64,000 nucleotides of DNA from contig JBCCRO010000026.1 of assembly GCA_039201605.1 (NCBI GenBank), positions 1 through 64,000 of the forward strand. The letters are read 5' to 3'. This stretch comes from CADEDH01 sp039201605 (lineage in GTDB: Bacteria; Actinomycetota; Acidimicrobiia; Acidimicrobiales; SZUA-35). The position numbers and the translations under genes were made by a program. This document shows, piece after piece, positions 1 to 7,719 of this stretch (the stretch's first letter is position 1; each line of letters starts with the position of its first letter). The notes beneath the pieces are model-generated. The model ran no database searches, was not told the DNA's origin, and saw only the letters and a list, made by a program, of their open reading frames with translations.

Positions 1-573
1 CTCGAACAATCCGGTTTCGAGTGGTGGTGGGAACACCCCGACATCACCCATCGCATCTTCGTCTTCGTCGACGAACTCATGCTCGTCACCGGCGCCGTCG
101 TGAAGGACGACCTGACCGAGTACCGGACCTACACCGCCGCCCGCCTCACCGAACTGGCCGCCGCCGCCCGCTCGTGCGGCATCCACCTCGTCATGGTCAC
201 CCAATACGGGATCGCCCAGTCAGCAGGCAACACCGGGTCGCTGATGCGGTTCAACCTCTCGGCCCGCATGGTCGTCGGCCACTCCAACGGCGACGGACTC
301 AAAGCCGCCTTTGACGAACCCGTCCCCGAACAGCTCGCCAACCACGTCAAAGGCACCATCCTCGGCCGCTGCCTCTACGGCCAACTCAACCGCCACCACG
401 GCGCCCACGTCACCCCCGGGCAGGTCTGGAACATCACCCAAGACCACGCCCGCGCCCTGTCGCCGCCCGAACCGGCGCATCTGCCGATCGCTTTCGACGC
501 CATCGGCGAACAACAGCTCCTCGCTGACCTCGAAGACAACCAAACCAAGCAAAGGAAACGGAGTAGACGATGA
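1..573 (+). CDS. FtsK/TraB-like DNA translocase, C-terminal part (partial)
   Basis: The open frame runs in from the left edge, so the N-terminus and Walker A region are missing. Residues FVFVDEL near position 20 look like a Walker B strand of an FtsK/SpoIIIE-type ATPase, followed by LTELAAAARSCGIHLVMVTQ, a typical arginine/sensor region of these pumps. In AICEs a single hexameric FtsK-like protein (TraB) moves double-stranded DNA between cells, so this is the probable conjugative translocase; chromosome-type FtsK is the alternative. Its TGA overlaps the ATG of the next gene by 4 bp, starting a translationally coupled chain of small genes. Confidence 0.75.
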   Translation, partial: LEQSGFEWWWEHPDITHRIFVFVDELMLVTGAVVKDDLTEYRTYTAARLTELAAAARSCGIHLVMVTQYGIAQSAGNTGSLMRFNLSARMVVGHSNGDGLKAAFDEPVPEQLANHVKGTILGRCLYGQLNRHHGAHVTPGQVWNITQDHARALSPPEPAHLPIAFDAIGEQQLLADLEDNQTKQRKRSRR

Positions 574-1034
574 CCCACCGACTCGGATTCAAAGGCTGGG
601 CCCTGGCCTGGACTGCGTTCGGGTTCTACGTGCTGATGGTGATCACGTCGCCAACGACGATGATCCCCGCAACGTTCGACTTCATCGGCGGGATCGTCGG
701 CGCTGCTGACTCAGCCGGTGACTACGTCGGCGACGTCAGAGAAGAACAAGAACGCCTCGACCTCGAAGAACAGGTACGCGCCGACGTCGAAGCCGACGTA
801 CGCCGTGAACTGTGCGCAGAGGGCATCACCGAAGGCTCTGTGTGTGCTGAGGCCCTGACCGAACCTCCCAAGGGTGACTCGGAGAACAGTCTCGGGACCC
901 TGCACCCCGACCAGCTCCTACCCGACCCCGAAACCGTCTGGAACACCCTCCACGACACAGAGAACCACATCGCCGACGAACTCGACGCCGCCGACCTCCG
1001 ACCCGACCACAACAAACAGGAGGCGGGCCAGTGA
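570..1034 (+). CDS. Small membrane protein with one N-terminal TM segment
   Basis: 154 aa, family not recognised. Residues about 8-45 are hydrophobic, probably one or two membrane passes. A charged, Glu-rich, probably helical stretch follows (about 50-80, including REEQERLDLEEQVRADVE), and then an acidic tail. Two cysteines (in RELCAEG and SVCAEA) lie 12 residues apart. It begins at ATG 570, overlapping the translocase stop by 4 bp, so it is probably made together with the translocase. Small membrane proteins next to TraB in AICEs are often called spread (Spd) proteins, but I see no specific similarity that proves this. Confidence 0.65.
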   Translation: MTHRLGFKGWALAWTAFGFYVLMVITSPTTMIPATFDFIGGIVGAADSAGDYVGDVREEQERLDLEEQVRADVEADVRRELCAEGITEGSVCAEALTEPPKGDSENSLGTLHPDQLLPDPETVWNTLHDTENHIADELDAADLRPDHNKQEAGQ

Positions 1035-1333
1035 CCGACTGTTCGACATCGACGCTCGGCGTTCCCACCGTGAAGCAATCGGTCTCACCGCACTGGTACG
1101 ACGTGTTCGTCAACCCCATCCTCGACGGCGGCCCACGAGCCACCATCCATTACCACCCGACCCTCAATCGCTGGTGTGGCTGGCTCGCCTACTCGACCAT
1201 CGACTTCAACGCCGACACCGCCGCTGACGTCCTTCAACAGATCGTCGATCACCACGGCCTGCGCTGGGACATCAACGGCCTCAACCTCCACGCCATCGAG
1301 AAACGGGCAACCAACGGCGAGGTGGACCAATGA
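1031..1333 (+). CDS. Hypothetical protein, element-encoded
   Basis: 100 aa, not recognised. No signal peptide or membrane segment is visible. The middle contains WCGWLAYSTIDFNADTAADV and the protein looks like a small soluble domain. The GTG start at 1031 overlaps the previous stop as GTGA, and its own stop overlaps the next ATG, which argues that it is a real member of the coupled operon. No function is assigned. Confidence 0.6.
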   Translation: MTDCSTSTLGVPTVKQSVSPHWYDVFVNPILDGGPRATIHYHPTLNRWCGWLAYSTIDFNADTAADVLQQIVDHHGLRWDINGLNLHAIEKRATNGEVDQ

Positions 1334-2076
1334 CCGCCGCCCTCCAACAGCTGGGCGCCGCTGGTGTCCTCTCCCTCGCCCTGGTGGTCTTCGTGACCGG
1401 GTACGGGGTAGTGCTCCAGTTCCGTCCCGGCGCCTCGTGGTGCAACGACCTCGCCCGGCTCCGCAACCGCTACACCACCCCCCGCTCTGACCCGGCCCTG
1501 CCGAAGTACCGGCCGATGGCCCACGGTCTTTGGCCGCACTGCACGTGGGGTCCGAGGGCGTGGCGGTGGCCGCTCAACACCACCCGAGCTGCCTGCTCGA
1601 TGCTGTGGGTCATCTCTGTACGGGCCCCTGGGCTGCTCGGGGTGGTCATGCGCTTGTCGTGGTACCCGGCCGCTGGTCTCGGTGCGCTGGCTGCCATGGC
1701 CCAGGGCGCAGTCCTGGTGCTGTTCATCTCCGTCCCCGCTCGGGCGGTCCTGCTGGTCCTGGACTCGATCACGGTCCTTCGTGGCGGCATCCCCGCTTCC
1801 GAGCTCCACCGCACCACCACCGCCACGGCGCCGGCCACCAACCGACCCCGCGACAACACCCCCACCGATGGCGACTGGGACGCTGCCCTGGTCGACCTGA
1901 TCGACTCCCAACCCTCCGAGTACGAGTACGGGATCAAGGTCGACCCCGACGGCAAAGCCGCTGACCCTGTCGACCAAGGGCGCCTAGACATCGCTCGCCG
2001 CAACGCTGATCTGACTCGCCTTGAGCGGATCGTTGAACGCCAAGAACGGATGTTCAAAGACGGCGGTGGCTCGTGA
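1330..2076 (+). CDS. Polytopic membrane protein with C-terminal DWDAALV motif
   Basis: 248 aa. Hydrophobic stretches at about residues 8-30, 88-108 and 115-142 suggest three membrane passes; the last third is polar. Around residue 182 it has DWDAALVDLIDSQPSE, a motif that recurs almost unchanged near the C-terminus of the product of 2420-2842. After that comes a charged, probably coiled-coil tail (RLDIARRNADLTRLERIVER). ATG at 1330 overlaps the previous stop by 4 bp and its TGA overlaps the next GTG. It is plausibly part of a membrane complex serving the neighbouring translocase; no family is recognised. Confidence 0.62.
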   Translation: MTAALQQLGAAGVLSLALVVFVTGYGVVLQFRPGASWCNDLARLRNRYTTPRSDPALPKYRPMAHGLWPHCTWGPRAWRWPLNTTRAACSMLWVISVRAPGLLGVVMRLSWYPAAGLGALAAMAQGAVLVLFISVPARAVLLVLDSITVLRGGIPASELHRTTTATAPATNRPRDNTPTDGDWDAALVDLIDSQPSEYEYGIKVDPDGKAADPVDQGRLDIARRNADLTRLERIVERQERMFKDGGGS

Positions 2077-2423
2077 TCACGTCTGCTTTCGCTGCTCTGG
2101 CCCTGGCTGTGTCCTCGGCTGCTGCTGTGGCATACCGGCGCTCCAAGGGCCTCGTCGTCGCCGTCGTCGCTTGGGCTGCGCTGGGGGCTGCGGTCGTCCT
2201 CGAGGTCGATCACGTGCAGCTAGCTATCGGCTCCTCGGTCGTCGTCGCCCTGGGCGCCACCGTCACCCACGCCACCCACCCCGGCTTGTTCGACCGCCCG
2301 GCCCCGCTCCCCACCGAGCTACCCGACCCCGACCCGATCGACGGGGCGGAGGGGCGTATCGATCTCCAGGCCGTCGCTGACGCCGCCCGCCAACTCGCCA
2401 ATGACAAAGGGCTGAACCTGTGA
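2073..2423 (+). CDS. Small membrane protein, possible Spd-like
   Basis: 116 aa. The N-terminal two thirds are hydrophobic with about three membrane segments (residues 3-20, 26-45 and 49-66). A proline-rich link follows (PAPLPTELPDPDPID), then a short amphipathic C-terminus. GTG start at 2073 in a GTGA overlap; the stop overlaps the next GTG in the same way. Small hydrophobic proteins in this position of Streptomyces conjugative elements take part in plasmid spread through mycelium. This is a resemblance in size, topology and place only, so the role is inference. Confidence 0.6.
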   Translation: MITSAFAALALAVSSAAAVAYRRSKGLVVAVVAWAALGAAVVLEVDHVQLAIGSSVVVALGATVTHATHPGLFDRPAPLPTELPDPDPIDGAEGRIDLQAVADAARQLANDKGLNL

Positions 2424-2842
2424 CCCACCATCCGATCTCGCTCTCCCGGCTGTTCGCTACGGCCGCTGACCGGCTCGAAACCGACGGCTGGACCACCGGC
2501 CACCACCGAGGCTCCCCATGGGGCACCTCGACCACCTCCCGAGCATGTGCCGAAGGAGTGCTAGCCAAAGCCGCCGTCGTCACCGGTGCCGACCGCATCG
2601 CACTAGCCCGAGCCTTCGCCGTCCTCGCCGACGTGCTCCGGGGCCCGATCGCTGCGTGGAATGACGAACCGTTCCGCACCAAAGCCGATGTCGTCCTTGT
2701 GCTCCGGGCCTGCGCTCGTGCCGCCCACGTCGCCGAAACCGAACCAGCCGGCCCGGCCCCGATCGCCATCGACTGGGACGCCGCCCTGGTCCACTTGCTC
2801 GCCTCTCAACCGTCTGAGGGGGCGTCTCGTGAGCATCAATGA
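2420..2842 (+). CDS. Hypothetical soluble protein with DWDAALV motif
   Basis: 140 aa, mostly helical in appearance, with no membrane segment. The N-terminal half contains HHPISLSRLFATAADRLETD and the central part ARAFAVLADVLRGPIAAWND. From residue about 118 it carries DWDAALVHLLASQPSE, matching DWDAALVDLIDSQPSE of the membrane protein two genes upstream. A shared short segment in two otherwise different neighbours suggests a common binding partner or an exchanged module. It starts at GTG 2420 (GTGA overlap) and its 3' end overlaps the next gene by 14 bp. Confidence 0.6.
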   Translation: MTHHPISLSRLFATAADRLETDGWTTGHHRGSPWGTSTTSRACAEGVLAKAAVVTGADRIALARAFAVLADVLRGPIAAWNDEPFRTKADVVLVLRACARAAHVAETEPAGPAPIAIDWDAALVHLLASQPSEGASREHQ

Positions 2843-3221
2843 CGGCTCCGGGCTCAACGATGGTTCCGGTCTCGATGCTGGAGCTTCTCTCGATGCTCCG
2901 GGCCCTCTGGAGACACTGTCGCTGCGGGAGTCATACCCGTCGTTTGCGCATCACCTTCCTGGGGTGTGGCGCCAGGATCTCTACAACTACGACGTGCCGT
3001 CCATGCGTGAGGGCGTCGGTGTCCGCCAGCATGGCAGCGCCCCTCGTGGCACACCTCGGGTAGCTGTCGGTGGAGTCCCGGTACCCGATCACCTCCTACA
3101 CGCCCAATACGAGGCAGGCACCCCCTCGTCTGCGACTGCACTCCTCGGAGCAGCCAAGGAAGCGTTCAACCGCTCCGGTGGCCTCGTCGGCGACTGGGAA
3201 CGACGCAAGGGGCTCAAGTAG
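2829..3221 (+). CDS. Hypothetical protein with Gly/Ser/Asp-rich N-terminus
   Basis: 130 aa from GTG 2829, which overlaps the previous gene by 14 bp. The first 20 residues contain a short repeated pattern (NDGSGL-NDGSGL-DAGASL). The remainder is ordinary (YPSFAHHLPGVWRQDLYNYD and a C-terminal TALLGAAKEAFNRSGG helix). No family is recognised. An upstream in-frame ATG at 2661 would run through the previous gene and is not credible. It is the last gene of the coupled series before an opposing SLOG gene. Confidence 0.5.
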   Translation: MSINDGSGLNDGSGLDAGASLDAPGPLETLSLRESYPSFAHHLPGVWRQDLYNYDVPSMREGVGVRQHGSAPRGTPRVAVGGVPVPDHLLHAQYEAGTPSSATALLGAAKEAFNRSGGLVGDWERRKGLK

Positions 3222-3233
3222 TGATGGCTCCTG

Positions 3234-3584
3234 TCATCCCTGGCGAACGGGCACCCCGGCCCTGCGGGCTCTCCTGGTCATGTCTCGGGTTCCTCGACCA
3301 CCCGGAAACGCCACAACCAGGTCTGCCCCGTAGTCGGCCATGGCCTGATTCCTTATCGGGCCCGCAGCCCGCCCGTGCTGTGCCCAGTCGGCCCGAAACT
3401 CGACACTCACCCGCCCGCACTCATGGGCCCACGTCACCGCTAGCCGATCCGCTCCCGGCGCCCCTCCCGCCACGACGGCCCACTGCCCTGGGTACTCGTC
3501 GGCCAGGCCGTCGAGCACTAGCCATAGTCGGCCGCGGTCGTCGTAGTCCCGCCCGCCGCATACGAGCACTCGCTGAATCTGCAT
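3234..3584 (-). CDS. SLOG-superfamily protein (YspA/DUF2493 type)
   Basis: 116 aa from ATG 3584. It shows the YspA-like SLOG pattern: N-terminal strand RVLVCGGRDYDD, then AVVAGGAPGADRLAVTWAHE, FRADWAQHGRAAGPIRNQAM and LVVAFPGGRGTRDM. These are the glycine-rich nucleotide-binding loops of the DprA/LOG Rossmann-like fold. The family is common in phages and mobile elements and is thought to bind nucleotides or nucleotide-derived ligands; the substrate is unknown. It is the only gene of the element on the minus strand, convergent with the small-gene operon (12 bp from its end). The longer frame to 3677 lacks support. Confidence 0.82.
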   Translation of the reverse strand: MQIQRVLVCGGRDYDDRGRLWLVLDGLADEYPGQWAVVAGGAPGADRLAVTWAHECGRVSVEFRADWAQHGRAAGPIRNQAMADYGADLVVAFPGGRGTRDMTRRARRAGVPVRQG

Positions 3585-3942
3585 CTGCGGTCTCCTCACG
3601 ATCGCATCCGGCGCCCTCCCGAACGGGAAGCGCAAGGCTCCGCCTTCGCTTCGTACCCGCCGCACATGTTTCGGCACGGAGGGGCGGTCAAGGGTTCCGA
3701 TCCCACGCAGTGGGACAAGAGAGTTCCGGCGTCAGCGGACCCCGGAGGGGCGGAAGTTTCTTGCCCGAAGGGTCGGAGCCCTTGAGGGCCCCGGAGGCCG
3801 GAACCACTGCCTCCACCCGCACGCCCGCCGCAAGCGATCGAACCGCCGACCGCCTGGCCCCACCTCGACCGCCGGAGATCAACCGGCCGTCGAACCGTCC
3901 GCCCGCCACCGCTCCCGGCTTCTGCCCTGAGGTACACGTTTC
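3585..3942. other. Intergenic region before the replication initiator
   Basis: About 360 bp between the divergent SLOG gene and the initiator gene. It should hold promoters for both. A near-perfect inverted repeat lies around 3630-3655 (GAAGCGCAAGGC facing GCCTTCGCTTC). GC-rich repeats of the type cccgaagggtcgga occur around 3765-3790. In AICEs the origin lies in or close to the rep gene, so this is a plausible place, but I cannot identify a nick site. Confidence 0.4.
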
Positions 3943-5511
3943 GTGACTCGTCTCCGCTCGAATCCTGATCGCCCCTCGCCTCAGCGTCCTACCCCTGGCC
4001 GGGCGCACCGAGGCCCGAAGGGCCGAATGCGCCCGGCTGCTGACGTCGGTGCTCGAAATTCACACACCCCCACCCCCTCCCACCTTCACAACGACCTCGA
4101 ACCCCCGAGTCAGCTACCGGGCTTGTTCTTAGGCCATAACGTGCCGCACGAGCGCCCGCAGCCACAGCAGACGCTTCCGGCGCCTGTTCCGAACTGGCCC
4201 GAGCTGGAGGGTCACGTGATCGGGTTCCGCCCGGCTGAGGCCGTTTCGGTGGCGGCTTCGTGGTTCAACGGCACTGATGGTCTACCCGAGGTCGAAGCAG
4301 GCCTGAGCGCTAGCCAGTTCGTGCCGCTGGAGGGCGCCTCTTCGGGTGAGGCGGTGGACGCAGCCACAGGGGAACTCGTTCGCCTCGTCCCCACGGTCGA
4401 GAAACACCCAGCCCGTGGCCTGAGGGACGCCATGATCCGCCGTCGCTTGGTGATCGCTGGTGGGAAAGTAGCCGTTGAGTGCGACCACCTCGACAAGGTC
4501 GAGAAGCGGCTAGCCGGGTTCGACGCCCGGGCCGAAGTTGAAGCGCTCCTTGATGAGTTGGATGCCGAGTACGGCGATCGGACGGCCCGCTTCGATGACC
4601 CGTGCGCAGGCGAGGACCCGGAGGCGTACGGGCGTGTGATCTGGGAGTTCTCCCGCAAGTCCCGCCAACGCCTCCGCCAAAGAGTGGCCGAAGCCGACTG
4701 GTACGCCGCACTTCAACGCCCGAACGTGCGTATCGGGATGCTCACACTCACCTACCCCGGTGACTGGGTGCGCTACGCCCCTGACCCTGAGCGCATCACG
4801 GCCCACCGTCACGCACTGGAGAAACGGCTGCAACGCTCGCTCGGGTATCTGCCGCCGTTCTTCTGGGTCCGGGAGTTCCAAGGCCGGGGCGCCCCACACT
4901 TCCACTTGGCCGGCGCCTGGCCCGCCCGCATCGAAGGCGTCCGCCTAGAGAAATGGCTCTCCCGCATCTGGTGGGACATCGTCGGCTCCGACTGCCCCGA
5001 CCACCTCAAAGCAGGCACCCGCATCGACTGGTCCCGAGGCCTCCGAGCCTCCGACCCCAACCGGCTTGCCGCCTACTTCTCGTCCTACACCACTGGCGAG
5101 GGCGGCAAGGAATACCAACACCACCCACCCGAGGAGATCGAGCACCACGACGGTCGCAAAGGTGCGTGGTGCAGCGAGAACGGGTCCGCTGGCCGTCACT
5201 GGGGCTACCGGGGTGTCGAGCTGACTCGGGCCGAAGTCGCTATCTCCCGGGCCGACATGATCGAAGCCCAACGCTTCCTCCGCCGCTACATCGCATCCCA
5301 GAAGCGCACCATGCGTACCAAAGGCCTCGGCGGCAAGCGCAAGCGACCGGTGAATCGTCGGTGGCAGCTGTCCTCGCTGCACGGCCTCGATACCGGCTTC
5401 ACCCTCCTGACCAACGACGGGCCCGGCCTCGCCGTTGCCCTCGCCAGAGCAATCAACCAACCAGAAAGGACAGACCCATGGCCACCAGGCCAGACCCGAC
5501 CCCTCCCGTAG
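3943..5511 (+). CDS. Replication initiator, rolling-circle (RepSA-like) type
   Basis: Up to 522 aa from GTG 3943; the first 70-80 residues are low-complexity and the true start could be further down. Three motifs of rolling-circle initiators are visible: MLTLTYPGDW near residue 266, GAPHFHLAGAW with the metal-binding His-x-His at 319-321, and YFSSYTTGEGGKEYQH with Tyr378 and Tyr382 as candidate nicking residues. This matches RepSA-type initiators of AICEs, which replicate the excised circle before transfer. The 3' end overlaps the excisionase gene by 34 bp, so rep, xis and int form one operon. The assignment rests on motif spacing and context. Confidence 0.8.
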   Translation: MTRLRSNPDRPSPQRPTPGRAHRGPKGRMRPAADVGARNSHTPTPSHLHNDLEPPSQLPGLFLGHNVPHERPQPQQTLPAPVPNWPELEGHVIGFRPAEAVSVAASWFNGTDGLPEVEAGLSASQFVPLEGASSGEAVDAATGELVRLVPTVEKHPARGLRDAMIRRRLVIAGGKVAVECDHLDKVEKRLAGFDARAEVEALLDELDAEYGDRTARFDDPCAGEDPEAYGRVIWEFSRKSRQRLRQRVAEADWYAALQRPNVRIGMLTLTYPGDWVRYAPDPERITAHRHALEKRLQRSLGYLPPFFWVREFQGRGAPHFHLAGAWPARIEGVRLEKWLSRIWWDIVGSDCPDHLKAGTRIDWSRGLRASDPNRLAAYFSSYTTGEGGKEYQHHPPEEIEHHDGRKGAWCSENGSAGRHWGYRGVELTRAEVAISRADMIEAQRFLRRYIASQKRTMRTKGLGGKRKRPVNRRWQLSSLHGLDTGFTLLTNDGPGLAVALARAINQPERTDPWPPGQTRPLP

Positions 5512-5693
5512 GCACAGCCGACCCGATGGTGTTCACCGTCGAGGAGGCGGCATCGCAGCTGCGTATCGGGCGCTCGACCATGTACGAGCTGATCGCTACC
5601 GGCGAAGTCGGGAGCATCACGATCGGTGCGAGTCGTCGCATCCCGGCCGAGGATCTTCGGGCGTACGTCGCCTCTCGACGGAGCGCAGCGTGA
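5478..5693 (+). CDS. xis: Excisionase, MerR-like/HTH_17 helix-turn-helix
   Basis: 71 aa from ATG 5478, chosen because an AGAAAGGA ribosome site precedes it. The core FTVEEAASQLRIGRSTMYEL followed by GEVGSITIGASRRIPAEDL is the winged helix of excisionase/HTH_17 proteins: recognition helix, wing and the conserved R-I-P before the last helix. It bends DNA at the att sites and turns the integrase toward excision. It lies inside the 3' end of rep and its stop overlaps the int GTG as GTGA, the standard rep-xis-int coupling. Confidence 0.88.
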   Translation: MATRPDPTPPVGTADPMVFTVEEAASQLRIGRSTMYELIATGEVGSITIGASRRIPAEDLRAYVASRRSAA

Positions 5694-6850
5694 GTCGGCG
5701 ATCTGCGGGTGAAGGCACCATCAGTCAGACCCCGAATGGTCGATGGATCGTCCGAATCGAGCTACCCCGAGGACCGGACGGCAGACGTCGTCGGACCCTT
5801 CGTCGTGCCCGTACAAAGGCTGAGGCGGTCCGCATCCTGCGTGACCTTCGCTCTGAGCTGAGCGACACTGGCCAGACCTCTGACGGGCGCAGAACGATAT
5901 CGGAGGCGGTCGCGGCGTACGGCGATGTTCTCGCCCGGTCCGAGCGTGCTCGTTCCACCGTCGATTCGCATGCGTGGATGCTTGGGCTCATTGACCATGC
6001 GCTTGGGTGGAAGCGCGTCAGCGACTTGGCGGTGGCTGACTGTGATGACTTCTTGGCGGCCGCCGCTGATGGCCTGCGTCCTGGCGCTCGCAAGATCGGT
6101 CCTGATCATCTCCGCCGTGTTCGCTCCAAGCTCGTGGCCGTCATTGACAACGAGGTGAGGCTAGGAACCGTTGGACGGAACGTGGCTGCCCAGTCGTATC
6201 GGCCGAAGCAGGTCCCAAGGCGCCGCCGTGCGGCTCGTCGTCGTGCGCTGTCACGTGATGAGCTTCGGCGGTTCATCGCTGCATCGTCGGGTGCGACGCT
6301 TGTCGCAGTGGATCTGATCGGCCGCAACGGTCTTCGTCCTGCCGAGGCTCGCGGCCTGACCTGGGACGCTGTCGATCTCGTTGCCCAGGTCATGCTCGTC
6401 GAGACGCAGATGGACTCGGATGACGATCCTGCTGACGTCAAGACCGACGAGTCGTTCCGACGAATCAGGATCGACTCAACGACCGCCGCCCGCCTCACCG
6501 AGTGGCGTTCGCAACAGTCAGTGCTCCGGGCTCGACACGCCAGCCGTTGGACGGAACGCTGCCTCGTCGTTTCGACTCGGTACGGGACCGCCATCAACCG
6601 CAACAACTTCGTTCGCAGCGTCGCCCGACTGTCCGCTCATGCCGACATCGGCGATCCGATCGTGCCGTACGAGCTTCGTCACACGGCGATCAGCCACCAG
6701 GCAGACGCCGGTCGATCGAGCTGGGAAATCGCAGATTGGGCGGGTACCTCCGAGCGCATGATCTCAGATACGTATCGGCACCAGCTCAGAGACATCTCTG
6801 ATTTGACTCCCGCTGACGAAGTTGACCGGGACGGTCCACCTCGGGGCTAG
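5690..6850 (+). CDS. int: Tyrosine site-specific recombinase (integrase)
   Basis: 386 aa from GTG 5690. The N-terminal arm-binding region (about 1-60, GTISQTPNGRWIVRIE) and SAM-like core-binding domain (about 65-170) precede the catalytic domain. Catalytic residues visible: Arg216 in GLRPAEARGL, a beta-strand Lys in VKTDESFR, Arg330-His331 in YELRHTAIS, and nucleophile Tyr362 in DTYRH. The usual second-box His is Tyr (YELR) and the G-H before the last helix reads AGTSERM; both are common variants in actinobacterial integrases. It sits about 870 bp from the tRNA-Val 3' end, its expected attachment site. Confidence 0.93.
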   Translation: MSRRSAGEGTISQTPNGRWIVRIELPRGPDGRRRRTLRRARTKAEAVRILRDLRSELSDTGQTSDGRRTISEAVAAYGDVLARSERARSTVDSHAWMLGLIDHALGWKRVSDLAVADCDDFLAAAADGLRPGARKIGPDHLRRVRSKLVAVIDNEVRLGTVGRNVAAQSYRPKQVPRRRRAARRRALSRDELRRFIAASSGATLVAVDLIGRNGLRPAEARGLTWDAVDLVAQVMLVETQMDSDDDPADVKTDESFRRIRIDSTTAARLTEWRSQQSVLRARHASRWTERCLVVSTRYGTAINRNNFVRSVARLSAHADIGDPIVPYELRHTAISHQADAGRSSWEIADWAGTSERMISDTYRHQLRDISDLTPADEVDRDGPPRG

Positions 6851-6873
6851 CTGGGCGTGCGACAGTCGGGTTC

Positions 6874-7653
6874 GTGCGGACTTGGCTGGACAATCTGGGA
6901 ACCCGAGGGTACGCCATTGGCGCCGGCGTGCTGGCTCTCGCTCTAGCTCTGCTTGGGGGGTACTTTGCCCTCGACGACCCATGGTCGGGCCTCTGCCTCG
7001 AACTAGGGGCGTCCGTCCTGCTGGTGCTGCCCCTGTTCCTGTTGGAGATGAGCTTCGAAGCCCGGCTACGCGAAGGTGAGTCGCGCATCCGTGAGGAAGT
7101 GACTGCGCAAGAGGAGTCGATTGATGACCTGTCGCGTCAGGTCGAAGAACTCCGTTCGTCTCGACCCGGTGCCTTCGCCGTCGAGCGTGCACTGGACAAG
7201 ATTCAGGATCAGGACAACCAGCTGGTACTGGCGTTCAGGGACCATCCGACACCGGAGCGGCTTAGGGCTCTTGCTAGCCGCAGCAATTCACTGAAGGCAT
7301 CCCACACTCACCAGATACAGCTCACAGAAATCTGTTCCGCAACCATCGGACCAAGTAAGGGCGACACTGGTATGGAGATCAAGATCTTCCAGTCCAAGTC
7401 CGGTGGAGGAATCCCGGCCTACCCTCCCGTCACGCCGATCCGCTGGGATGGTGAAGAAGATCTGGAGTCGATGGTCACGCTTTTCATCGATCGATGGCAG
7501 CGAAGCGGGATGTACCCAGGTCGTGAAGCGGCCGAGTCGCTCGACCTGGCCGGTGCCATTGCTGACAAGTACGAGGCTGCAATCAGGTCCGTCACCGACC
7601 CGCAGTCGGTCGACGATGACCGAGCCTCAGGTGGCAGCAGCGCCGAGAGCTAG
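6874..7653 (+). CDS. Accessory membrane protein with coiled coil, between int and att
   Basis: 259 aa from GTG 6874. Two N-terminal membrane helices (about 13-33 and 39-60) are followed by a coiled coil (about 63-100, containing SIDDLSRQVEELRS) and a cytosolic region of about 150 residues with no family I recognise (FRDHPTPERLRALASRSNSL and IKIFQSKSGGG). Parts of the gene are near 53% GC against about 68-70% around the element, so it was probably acquired separately. Cargo placed between integrase and the attachment site is often under selection for host or element protection, such as exclusion or anti-phage functions. That role is inference; nothing catalytic is visible. Confidence 0.65.
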   Translation: MRTWLDNLGTRGYAIGAGVLALALALLGGYFALDDPWSGLCLELGASVLLVLPLFLLEMSFEARLREGESRIREEVTAQEESIDDLSRQVEELRSSRPGAFAVERALDKIQDQDNQLVLAFRDHPTPERLRALASRSNSLKASHTHQIQLTEICSATIGPSKGDTGMEIKIFQSKSGGGIPAYPPVTPIRWDGEEDLESMVTLFIDRWQRSGMYPGREAAESLDLAGAIADKYEAAIRSVTDPQSVDDDRASGGSSAES

Positions 7654-7680
7654 GGGTATCAGTTTGGGTATCAGCTACCC
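7654..7680. repeat. Direct repeats GGGTATCAG beside the attachment site
   Basis: GGGTATCAG occurs at 7654-7662 and 7666-7674, 12 bp apart, so on about the same face of the helix. The second copy also forms GGGTA-tcagc-TACCC with 7676-7680. Position 40-60 bp from the tRNA 3' end fits arm-type binding sites for integrase or excisionase. Function is inferred from place and spacing. Confidence 0.5.
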
Positions 7681-7719
7681 GGCCTGACGAGCTGGAGCGC
7701 ATCCTGCGACGCTCTGACC

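Noticed and set aside
3221..3946. Plus-strand open frame of 241 codons opposite the SLOG gene
   Set aside because: Translation is mostly Arg, Pro and Ser; it lies antisense to a clear SLOG gene and does not resemble any family.
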